A stretch of 64,000 nt of DNA from assembly GCA_945643635.1 (NCBI GenBank), contig CALZFC010000001.1, positions 3,280,501-3,344,500 on the forward strand. Reading direction: 5' to 3'. The position numbers and the translations under genes are program-made. Positions 34,375 to 44,211 of the stretch are shown here, piece after piece; position 1 is the first letter of the stretch; each line of letters begins with the position of its first letter. The stretch is from Allodiplogaster sudhausi (taxonomy: Eukaryota > Nematoda > Chromadorea > Rhabditida > Diplogasteridae). The notes beneath the pieces were generated by a model that saw only the letters and a program-made list of their open reading frames with translations, was not told the origin of the DNA and did not search any database.

Positions 34375-35025
34375 CTCTTGAAGATCTCACTGGCTCTCAG
34401 CTGGTCGCGAATGCTACCGCAATTGAGTTGCTGCCAAACGACAAAATTGACATCATATTTATGGTATTTTCAACGCTTCATTCTTATTATTTTATTGCTC
34501 TAGACATTGTGTTAAATCAGTTACAATAATTAATAAATTTTTCCACTGTGAGGCGTATCCAGGAATAAAGAACATTCGCACAATGTTCCTCGGCTATGCG
34601 ACAGTGACGGTTGAGGGACGCGCACTGACACGCAGCGCGTCGCTCATCTCGCTCGACGCGTCGCGTGAGCCTATTCGCGACCAGCTACCAGCACTTCATG
34701 GCAAAATCCGTCTCACCGGATTTCAGAAGTAAGTTCACCTCCGTTTCCTCTCTCTGTCTGTCTCTATCTCTCTCTCTCCCTTTCACCCTCTCTCTCTCCC
34801 GCTCTCTCCCTCCCTATGTCTTTTACTCTTCCTCTCCCTGTCTTAAACTATTCCTCTCTTCCCTCAGCTACCGTCCCTGTCTCTCTCCCTAAGCGGGTCG
34901 TTCTCTGCAGATATCTCTTCACCTCGCCTTCTCTGCCACCTATCACCATCCTCTCATCCAGAACAGCAAAATGTCACCCGACTCTACCGAATCGAATGCG
35001 GGGATGCGCTTATGCCTTTCAGTTA
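34375..35025 (+). pseudogene. Family A copy A9, plus strand
   Basis: E3 34375-34463 (LTGSQLVANATAIELLPND), E4 34553-34728 (GYATVTVEGRALTRSASL, QLPALHGKIRLTGF) and E5 from 34868 have clean GT-AG borders. E5 carries a TAA at 34890-34892 right after CLSP and a later shift that puts the YRIECGDAL end in another frame. E1 and E2 are missing. Only a GTACGTC donor-like remnant remains near 34215. Confidence 0.7.
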
Positions 35026-35039
35026 ATCAGCAGCCATTA

Positions 35040-35610
35040 AATATCTTCGTCCTTTCATTTTTTATCTTCACTTTAAAAACTTTATCACACTTGTTGTTTT
35101 TCAAGAATTTAGCAAACAAGCCTCTCCCTGACATATTGCGCTTTGATATCCTTTTTCACTCTTTGTTTTCGTTCTTTTTTTTCTGAATAAATTCACTATT
35201 TTTGAAATCTGACTACGAGAATTTGACAATGTGATGTCATGATTTCTGGAAGACACCGCTTCTTATGGCGGAGAGGGAGAAAGTGAGGAAGGAAGGACTA
35301 GGGAGCCGTTGGGAGGACACGTCTTGACAGCCAACTTCAGCCAACTTTAGTCAACTGAAGGGTGGCGGCAGAGATGTTCGCAGTGCGGCAGCGGGTGACA
35401 TCTTCGCCCCGTAGGATTACTACCAACGATTTTGTCTAGAATACTGGATGATGATGAAGCCCACCGTGGAAATCGCAGCCACTTTTCTAATGCGCACCAT
35501 TTCGCTTAAAAATCTTCAATCAATTTTTTATTAGCTTTTCGGATTATCACTGCTTTATGATAATCATTCAATAGCTTGACAAAGTTACATTCTATAATAA
35601 TTGAACGAGC
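35040..35610. other. Intergenic
   Basis: No gene. The end (35520-35600, GATTATCACTGCTTTATGAT) matches the block at 17160 and 44010. Confidence 0.4.
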
Positions 35611-35611
35611 G

Positions 35612-35885
35612 TCAAAGAAGACCGAAGCGGGCCATGAACTCGAAGTGACGCACAAGGCGCTCGCGCACCGGCTGCGGCTGCGACGCGAACATTGACATTG
35701 CGTGCAGCGTAGCTACAATTGAAATGTATAAAAAATCACACTCAAATGTCGCATAAAATCCCTGAAAATCCATGCGCATACCTCTAATTCTCAAGCAATT
35801 CTCTAAGATAAGAGCGGAGAAGAGAAGTTCGAGAGTCGCGAAGGTTGTCCCGCTGGACGATTCGGCAAATGCTCCACGCCTTGTT
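35612..35885 (-). pseudogene. UGT relic: exons 10 and 11
   Basis: 35712-35620 is a UGT last-exon fragment (MFASQPQPVRERLVRHFEFM) that breaks after ARFG and lacks the membrane anchor. Upstream, about 35885-35782 is a decayed exon 10 (RIVQRDNL-like, then LEN before a GT donor). The usual intron between them is kept. It shows that the UGT array once reached, or was copied, about 8.5 kb left of UGT-A. Confidence 0.8.
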
Positions 35886-36293
35886 GCCTGACACACGGGC
35901 GAGTGAGCAACAGAATTATTCTTAGAGAGAGAGGCGACTACAATAGTCAGGAACATTCAATCTGGCCGAAATCTATTGAAACGTTTTCGTTCATATATGC
36001 CTGTATAAATAATATAATTAAAGTAGAAAAAACTTGAATCGACGAACCAAACTACTGCGTTGCTGAGATGCCCATGAGCATAGACCATTCGTCGCATCGC
36101 AGAAAAAAATATACAGCCGGGTTTGTTCCTTAAATATGTGTAGTATGTACATTACATACATGCGTATGAATATTGCTCTCGAGTGCGAAGCGCTTATTCT
36201 TAAAACATACTTTTTCAATCGAGAGCATAATTTTAGAGAGAAAAAATATGACGTCGACTATTGCCTCAAAAAGGAAGGTAGCAGCAGATTTTC

Positions 36294-36410
36294 ATGGCTG
36301 ACTCTGACGACGATGATGGCATCTTCGCTCGCGGAGATTACCGCGAACTTCCATATAAGGATAGCGACCGGGTGATAATCGACTACACAGTGATTGGGCA
36401 TGGCTCTTGA
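36294..36410 (+). CDS. Orphan 38-codon ORF, possible first exon
   Basis: ATG followed by an acidic start (MADSDDDDGIFARGDYRELP) and then SDRVIIDYTVIGHGS before TGA. The composition is protein-like. It could be exon 1 of a lost or unrecognised gene. No family recognised. Confidence 0.25.
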   Translation: MADSDDDDGIFARGDYRELPYKDSDRVIIDYTVIGHGS

Positions 36411-37081
36411 TTAGAACAGCGCCATTTTCATGCAATTAATTTTTTAAAAAAACACACATGTCTCTTGATAAACTTGAGCTTGACCGAACACTATCTTAAA
36501 TTTCAGGATTAATTTTTAAAAAAAATAGCGCTTGTACGAAATGAAGCGCAGAAAAACGAGGTTATACAAGTTCATTTGTAAGACAATATATATTTTCTCA
36601 CAACAAGCTGGCCTTCTTTGTTTACCGAACTATCTCCGCTTTGTCGTATTGTAGGATAGTTCCGTCGTAAACAAAACAACGTATAGAAAATAATAATAAT
36701 GTTCTTTCTCTGAATGAACAATCAAAACTTTTCTTTCTGTGCTTGCCCCTGCTCTCTCCATTTTCGCTTTCTCTTTCACATTGTGTCGTCCTCTGAACTC
36801 ATGGCCACTCCCATACTCTCGCATTCTGCTCTCTATCAATGCAACATTGTCTTTCTCAGGATTCATGAGACATCCAATACTTTCATAGATCGGTAGAGGA
36901 AGGCTGTGACTAGAAGAGTGGGCGACAGGGAAATATACCAGAAAGAAAACAGGTGAGAGAGATAAACTGTTAGGAGAGTTGAAAAGCAGAACCTTGTGTG
37001 AGAAACTAAAGCTGGATTTACTTTATGTGTAAATAAAAATAAATATTAATGTAATGGAAGTGGCACTGATATAGGCTCTGG

Positions 37082-37240
37082 GAAACATCAAACATGAATG
37101 CCAAAAAGGGCATGGCGGGCAGGAAAGAGAGAGAGAGAGAAAGAGAGACTTAGAAAGAAACAGAATGAGACTGAGAAGATAGCGTGAGTTGGTAGAGATA
37201 AATAGATAGAGTCTATAAGCGTAAAATAGCAAGAGTACAC
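37082..37240. repeat. GA-rich tract
   Basis: Low-complexity GAGA sequence. ORFs on it are artefacts. Confidence 0.6.
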
Positions 37241-37363
37241 GGACGAACAACACGAATGACTACGATTTAGTCCGTAGATTCAGCAAGTGCGCGGGAGAGT
37301 AGCCGCGTTCTTTCATATATTTTTTTCTGCCAACACTAATTCGCATTATTGAGGCGATTTCAG

Positions 37364-37545
37364 CGTCAACAGACGAGTGCCCTTGTCATGTGCCGGAAAG
37401 AGACTTCTTCTTGCCCGGAGGGGGCGTTGCCAAGAACCACTGTATAAAGACTTCCTTCGCCCTCTCATACGTCTCGGAGAAATCAGCAACCGACAAATGG
37501 AGAGATCGTCTCTTCAATCGTGTCCATTCTGTGCTTTTCTTTTAA
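37364..37545 (+). CDS. Orphan exon cut by a TTAA element end
   Basis: Good acceptor GATTTCAG at 37356-37363, then 59 open codons: STDECPCHVPERDFFLPGGG, NHCIKTSFALSYVSEK, WRDRLFNRVHSVLFF. The stop TAA at 37543-37545 is formed by the TTAA end of a T3 element (37542 onward, AAGGAGGACTATCACTG), so the original frame probably continued. Three Cys are present. No family recognised. Confidence 0.35.
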
Positions 37546-37600
37546 GGAGGACTATCACTGAAAAATAATTAATACAAGTTCGAATTACTGCGTTCATCCT
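37542..37600. mobile_element. Single end of TTAA MITE family T3
   Basis: TTAAGGAGGACTATCACTGA, then AATAATTAATACAAGTTCGA, matching the right end (complement) of 51670-51866. Confidence 0.6.
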
Positions 37601-37607
37601 GGAACTA

Positions 37608-37642
37608 GGTAACGTCATTCTAGTGTACTAGAATGACGTCAT
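37608..37642. repeat. Short perfect-type palindrome
   Basis: ACGTCATTCTAGT meets ACTAGAATGACGT around a GT centre at about 37625. A single hairpin, no known role. Confidence 0.6.
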
Positions 37643-38725
37643 TCTAGTTTGCTAGTTAGCTGGTCGCACAATTTGCTCCAAAGTAGGCTGAGCTTATGAG
37701 AAGGAAGAGCCACCGTAATTTGAAATCCCACCTAATTTTTCGGTGATCCCACCTCTTCATTTCATTGTAGTGATAGCGATCTTGAGAAAATATTTTGCGT
37801 TGGTCTGGTTTATAGCTACTGCGCCATTAATAAACAAAATGGAGGTTGTTTCCAAGAAGTCAGTTGACAACTTTATTTTTATTCTAGCATGAAATTCTAA
37901 GACATGAAACCTTTAACTGAGGGTAATTTACTAGTTTTCTTGTAACGACGAACGGAACCGAGTGGTCCGTATTTTAGGACAAAATATTGAACCAAAAACG
38001 AAATAAATTAGATGTTAATATATATTTTTTTTATATATCCTCTTGTTAGGTCGCTTAGCTTATAGCGTTTTAATTGTTGTTACGATTAAAAAATAACTAG
38101 CGAACGGGGCGGTCTATTCACCTCGGTGAACATGCAGCGTGAGTGGGTAAACATGAGCAGTCTAAAGAAAACATTTCCAAATTATCAGATTAATCATAAA
38201 GCTGTTCTGCCGAGGGATGATTTCCAGGTCAATAAAAGATTTCTAATATCAGATTAGTCTCTTTGCCGCTGATCTTCTCTGCATCATCGTGAAAACCGGG
38301 CCGCAATCTGGTAGGCAATCAAGCTTTTGAGGAAATTACAACCCAGATGAACAGAGATACAAATTGCAATCTGTCATTTGACGACGATAGACAGCGAAAA
38401 CAAAAAAATTACAGTCTACTGCTCTCTCTCTCTTGTTTACCCTATGATGTCAGTCTTTGCGGTGAACTTCTCACATGACGTTGCAAATTCTTAATGTCCT
38501 AATTTGATGTTACTTCTTCGATGCTAATTTGAAGGATATTCCCGCCGGGGAGTCTAAGCGCAACAAAATTACTAGAATTGGTTTTTATGTAGCATAAGCT
38601 GGAATATCTGGAAAGTGTATTCAGATTAGCTCGTTCGCCATGCCGATGCTGCGTCCTTCCTCGTCTGCTGTCTCCTCTGTCTTCGTGCTCTCTCTCTACT
38701 CCTTCTTGTGGAAGTGGAGAGTGCA
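37643..38725. other. Intergenic; possible upstream part of the next gene
   Basis: No exon is firmly supported. Immediately upstream of 38726 a hydrophobic frame (SFLVCCLLCLRALSLLLLVE) is open and continuous with the downstream gene but lacks an ATG. It could be a signal peptide if an upstream exon supplies the start. Confidence 0.35.
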
Positions 38726-39472
38726 ATGAATGGGAGGATGATTGACACCGAAAATCTCAAGGATATCTGTCCGCGTGCCGACGAACACACCGCGCATGAA
38801 ATGGTAAGTGGTGATTAGGGAGGGAATATATTGGAGTAGACATTCTCAGCAGTCGAACAAATCGCTTCGGAACAGAACTGAATCAAGGTTTGCATTAAAG
38901 ATCATCCACATTTTCACACAGGTGTCCAGATTTTAGCATAGGATTACTGTTAGAAAGAAGGTGAAGGCAGTTCGTCTGCAATGATCCTTGAAATCGCATA
39001 AAGGTAGCAGGATAAAAAGAAATTCTTTTAGAAAAGGAAAACTTATTTACTAGCCAGATGTTAATAAAGGAGACTCTATCCAAGTCCCTTTTTCATCACA
39101 GCAACTTCGCGAGATAGCGATTTGCAAACGTCGCTATTTCAACGAATGGACCGCACTCCACAATGTAGTCATTCGTTTTCACGGAGCCGAAATATCTCAG
39201 GCGAAAGCGGTACACTCTCATTAATTGCCTTCGTTAAATAAATAATTCACTTGTTTAGAAATGTTTCTTTCTATATAAGTTTCAAATAATTGTTGTTGAA
39301 GGTCCTGCTACAATATCTGCTGAAGAATCCACCGACCCTTTTCACATCTCCGCCATCATCGATGGACACGCAAGAGGTGAAAAGGGCGATTGCGACGGAT
39401 GATCTCAATCGCATCTACACCGGCGTGTGCATGGTGCTGCAATCCCTCGACTTTATCCTTTCCACGCAATAG
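38726..39472 (+). CDS. Three-exon gene candidate, 118-aa protein of unknown function
   Basis: Exons 38726-38803, 39102-39209 and 39302-39472, all phase 0, with donors ATG/GTAAGT and GCG/GTACAC and acceptors TCACAG and GTTGAAG. Lengths 78, 108 and 171 nt are all multiples of three. The frame is open throughout, starts MNGRMIDTENLKDICPRADE, passes KRRYFNEWTALHNVVIRF and KNPPTLFTSPPSSMD, and ends LQSLDFILSTQ before TAG. The sequence is mixed helical and not low-complexity. No known domain recognised. If the hydrophobic stretch upstream is included through an extra exon, it would be secreted. No sign of decay. Confidence 0.55.
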
Positions 39473-40650
39473 AGCCTCTCGCTCGTTCCCTCGGGCGCCC
39501 ACACGCCTGCCCTCTCAGCTCCCTCACTAGCCCCTTCTCGAAAATCCATTGCACCATGCATTCGCTTTCAATGCGTGCGAGAAGACTTCTTATGTTCGCA
39601 ATCATATAAGGATAATTGAGCATCGCCTCACTTGGTGTCGTTCCTCCACTCTGGCTCTATTTTTTCAACTTCTATATCTTCTAAGTAACGTGGCTTCACT
39701 TTCCTGATTCTCGGAACCTCCAATACTTGATTGTCTAACCGTTAGCATGCCCTTAACATGTAATTCTTACACTTATTGTTGCAATACTGTATCATGTATT
39801 GCACAATAAACAAGTGAGTAAGGTAGAGTAGTGCAGATAAATATGCATTTAAATGACAGCAAGTTAAGTTTGAAATCTTCAGCTTAATGGAGCCACGATA
39901 AAGTAGAGATCAAGGTCACTGTCAGAAGTCTTTGTGTGTGTGATTTTGATCTTTCGTCGTTCGAAGGAAATGCTTAATAGAAAACATACGAATTAGCCGG
40001 AAATCAGTCTTTGTTGATTTTGGGTGAAATATAAGCGGGAAGTAAGATGAAAGAATTAATGTTTTTAACAGATCCATACTCGCCTCTAATACACTCACTT
40101 TTCGTTGCATTTATAATCTTATCTCGGGACATAAGAGGAATTATATTATGCCCAAAAGTAGCAAGCCAATGTACAATTTCTTTCGAATCCCAAAATATAA
40201 ATGACATCTGCTAATTTGGTGGAGATGAGGGAAACAAACGTTGAGCAGATTAGTAAGTCGCTCACATAATGATTTTTTACTTGCCGGAATTTTTGGATAA
40301 ATAAAACCGGAGACAACGTAATCAATGATGCTATTAAACATGTACTTATAGCAATTGCTGCCATTCTCACACGTGAAGTTAGCTGTTGGCCTGATAAAAA
40401 CTGGTGATCACAAGATCAGACTTAAGCCCTGGCTAATTTTCACCGTAAGATGTAACAGTTTGCTTTGAAGTCTCAGGCCGATGACCTTATATGTACATCA
40501 TTCACAATAGCATCATGAAATTGAACTTTATATGTACATCTTTCAAAATAGCATCATGAAATAGAAGCATTATTTATTGCTAGGTAGGACGAGTATTTTT
40601 TGACCGAGACGTCTTGTTATGCCGTCTGTAAGGTTTGGTCATGGTATGAT
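39473..40650. other. Intergenic, no gene seen
   Basis: AT-rich. Contains a local direct repeat (TTTATATGTACATC-TTCA-AATAGCATCATGAAAT at 40490 and 40528). No supported gene. Confidence 0.4.
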
Positions 40651-40655
40651 TTTAA

Positions 40656-42188
40656 GAGAGCCTGTCAGTATCCTTCGATCAAGGCCTGCCCTAGGAATTT
40701 TTTTTCGATTCTGTTCATCAAAATTGAGTACAGTATACAACTCGACGTGGCGAACAAAATAGGCTATATTTCAAAGGTGAAAATAATTTTCCATGCGAAA
40801 CCCAGTACAGTAATCTTATAAATTTAATTGGTCATAAGTCGCTTCAAACTTATTATTAGACAACCGTCGAGGTATCATTGGATAGCTGATTGAACGGGCT
40901 TTAATTTTGATCTTAGAGATACTTTCGTAGAATTTGAATTTGACCCTAAAACACGGCCCTAAACATTTTCGAAGGCGGTTTTTGGCAAAATTAAGTATTT
41001 TATGCTCATTTCCGCACAACGGCTCCTATATACGCTTAAAGTGCTTGAAATTTGCTAAAACATATGTCTTTTTCAGGAAAATTGAAGGTCCCAGGATTAG
41101 GTTCCTAAGCGCTTGAACATGATCCTGTGTAAGCTGTATCACCGTGCAAGCGCATTCTTCGATCCATTTTCGCCTATCGAAACATACATCATAAGAAAGA
41201 GGATGAAATTTGCTACAAGAGGAACCTCTTTCAAAGGAATTCCATGCATACGATCTTTTGTTATAAATCAGAAAAGTAGTGCCAGTAGCGTCGCTGTCAT
41301 TTTGCCCAAGAATTCACATTTTAGGTTATTCGAATTAGAATATTCCAATCCATTTTTCTACAGTTTTTTTCCATAAGTCCTTGTTATCCTACTCTTGTGG
41401 CTTATAACAAAAGATCGTATGCATGGAATTCCTTTGAAAGAGGTTCCTCTTGTAGCAAATTTCATCCTCTTTCTAATAATGTATGTTTCGACATTCGAAA
41501 ATGTTTTTAAAGTAGTTTTTTAGGCCTTCTAATTGTACAGAACGAAATTTCCCATAAAAATTGAAACTTTTCAATAAAAGTACTTATGTAACATTTGAAG
41601 ATCTCCGTGAGAGCTCTTAGATGATATACTTACGATTTTGTAATATTGACATTGAGCGCAGTTATGGATCGAAGAATGCGCTTGTACGGTGAAACAGCTT
41701 ACACAGGATCATGTTCAAGCGCTTAGGAACCTAATCCTGGGACCTTCAATTTTCCTGAAAAAGACATATGTTGTAGAAAATTTCAAGCACTTTAAGCGTA
41801 TATAGGAGCCGCTGTGCCGAAATGAGTATAAAATACTTAATTTTACCAAAAACCGCCTTCGAAAATGTTTAGGGCCGTGTTTTAGGGTCAAATTCAAATT
41901 CTACGAAAGTATCTCCCAAGATCAAAATTAAAGCACGTACAATAAGCTATCCAATGATACCTCGGTGGTTGTCTAATAATAAGTTTGAAGCGACTAATGA
42001 CCAATTAAATTTATAAGATTACTGTACTGGGTCTCGCACGGAAAATGTTTTTCACCTTTGAAATATAGCTTATTTTGTTCGCCACGTCGAGTTGTATACT
42101 GTACTCAATTTTGATGAACAGAATCGAAAAAAAAATTCCTAGGGCAGGTCATAATTGGACCCTGCTCGAGTCTTACTGACATCCTCTC
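40656..42188. mobile_element. Giant hairpin element, TTAA-flanked (1.5 kb)
   Basis: Left arm 40656-41265 and right arm about 41400-42188 are inverted copies. The right arm carries about 145 bp extra at 41505-41650. TTAA at 40652-40655 and 42189-42192. Termini GAGAGCCTGTCAGTA and GAGAGGATGTCAGTAAGACT (complement), subterminal GCCCTAGGAATTTTTTTT. The ends match the 2.6 kb element at 9388-11983 but the arms differ, so they are two members of one family. No transposase recognised. Confidence 0.85.
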
Positions 42189-42192
42189 TTAA

Positions 42193-43080
42193 AGGATGAT
42201 TATTTTAGCCGAATTGGTTTATTATTATATTAATAGGTGTCTTTCAGGAGCTTCTGAGTGTTAATCTTTTTCTACATTTTACGAAGCAATGTCATCGTCA
42301 TATTGGAACAAAATGTTAGTTCTAGTTAGTCTTGCTGTAGAGTATGATGATGTGCTCCATTTTAGGTCTCAATTTCGGTCACGCTCGTATGTCAGGCCCC
42401 TTTTGTCGATTAGGAGGCAATCGAGCGTAGCGTCTTACCGCGTCCGATGCATTTTGCCGCAGTATTCGGAACAATCCTCACACAATACTTCGGAATATGG
42501 CAAAATTCGTTAAAGCCGTTAGGAATTCTATCATATTTCATCTGGCAAGAATGGTTAGATGAGATATCTTTAACAATGATTACTTTACTTCACTCAGCAT
42601 CAGAAACAACGGGTTTTTGTTTATCTTCGATAAGCGCACCAATGTTGTCGTTGGTGCAGTGGTAAAATGATATGAATTTGATGCTGTCCATACCACTTTA
42701 GCCCTGAAGATTGATTGTGCCAAAAATCCGTCAAAAACCTGTTTTAGGAAACCGGATACATATAATTCAATAGAATTTCGAAAGCAATTCAAATTTTATC
42801 AGGGAACATGTTTTTCAAAGATCTCATTTTGGCCGAAAAAATTGGCTTTTAATGAGAGAGACCGGTGGAGAGAGAAACAGAGAAAGAATGAATGAAAGAA
42901 AGAGAGAGAGAGAGAGAGCGAGGGAGAGAGATGCGAAAGAAGTGCAGGTGCTGCAAACTGATCTGAGAAGAAATCGTTGGACTATCTATATTTCTTAGCC
43001 TCACCATCAGCCTGGTAATGGTGAGGCAATGGGAAGGCAGTTATCGCTGTCAAAAGAAAAAATAACATCAACTGCTCGTA
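42193..43080. other. Intergenic, no gene seen
   Basis: A GAGA tract at 42897-42935. No convincing exon. Confidence 0.4.
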
Positions 43081-43084
43081 GTCG

Positions 43085-43163
43085 TCCGTAGCGTATTGCG
43101 GAAGCGTTTGACTGTGAATCTTGAGGTCCCGCGTTCGATGCCCTGTCGAGAGCAGTTTTTTTG
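43085..43163 (+). repeat. tRNA-like sequence, SINE or tRNA relic
   Basis: Has an A-box-like TAGCGTATTGCGG, a B-box-like GCGTTCGATGCCC 30 bases on, and a T7 run soon after, the layout of a Pol III unit. Stems do not pair well enough for a working tRNA. Confidence 0.4.
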
Positions 43164-43749
43164 CCGCCATCTAGAGAAAATCTCTTTTTGCATTTTCATA
43201 CCGTTTATATATAAACAAAATTAAAAACTCAAGCAAAACAAATAAGCAAAATCAAAAAAAAACTAGAAACGTTCTAATTTTTTTTTTGTAGCTTGTTGAC
43301 CTGGCTGTTCGAGCCAACATCTTTCTCGGCAAAAATCACCACCAGGCTTGTATTAAATGCAGTAAACTCAGATATTGTTAGATCCCTGTCGTTTATGAAT
43401 CTTTTGGTAAACGGTCTTCGCAGTCGTATTCTCCGTGGTCGAAATTGGTTAACACACAAAGCAAATGGCACGAAAATGCTAATTCAGCGAGTTATTCCTG
43501 TTCATATTATTTCTATTAATATTATTAATGTCGGGCCCAATAATGTTGAGCGGGACTGTATGTATGTGCATACATGCATATGTACATACATATCGCCTAT
43601 AATATAAACAAATATGGGTACCAAATTATTTGTCAATTTTTTGAGATAGAAACGTTTGGTCCGGGCGGGGACGGATCATCTCTGAAGACCACGTCTTTTT
43701 TATCATTATATCACAAAAAAACTTCGCAATTCATCAAATTGCTAACTTG

Positions 43750-43838
43750 AAAATAGAAAAAGAGAGAAAGAGAGAACGAGAGAATAGAAAGAGAGGAAAA
43801 GGCCGTGAGAACGAGAAGAGGGAGACAAGGATGGATAA

Positions 43839-43869
<31 letters not shown>

Positions 43870-44080
43870 AAGAGAGACATAGTGCAAAATTGTTTGACTG
43901 AAAAGCCAAGATGATTATGCTGGCCGAAGAATTTCGGATATTTTTCTTTCGAGATCTTTCTGCTTAAAATCTTAAATCTCTATTTTATACATATGCAAAA
44001 TTGCGAATATCAATTCTTTATTACTATAATCCAGTCGCATGATAAAGTCACATCTTATAATAAGAGCAATGATAGTTTAA
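43750..44080. repeat. GA-rich lead and block shared with 16930-17240
   Basis: GAGA sequence 43755-43880, then GATTATGCTGGCCGAAG... TTCTTTATTACTATAATCCA, a diverged copy of the 17.1 kb block. Lies just 3' of UGT-A. Confidence 0.45.
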
Positions 44081-44211
44081 GTGGCGAGATGAATTTGGCA
44101 CTGGTGAAAAGTTAGAGAAAAAAGAACTTATGTAAAACAAAGCGTTCATAGCCGACCTACAGCTAGTCATGGAAATCTTATTTTATTTGCATAGAAGACG
44201 ATAAATCTTCA

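Noticed and set aside
38640..38728. ATG at 38640 giving a signal-peptide-like start for the 39 kb gene
   Set aside because: Counting the CT repeat shows this frame stops after 29 codons and is not in phase with the downstream exons.
43085..43163. Functional tRNA gene
   Set aside because: A and B boxes are present, but acceptor and anticodon stems do not pair.
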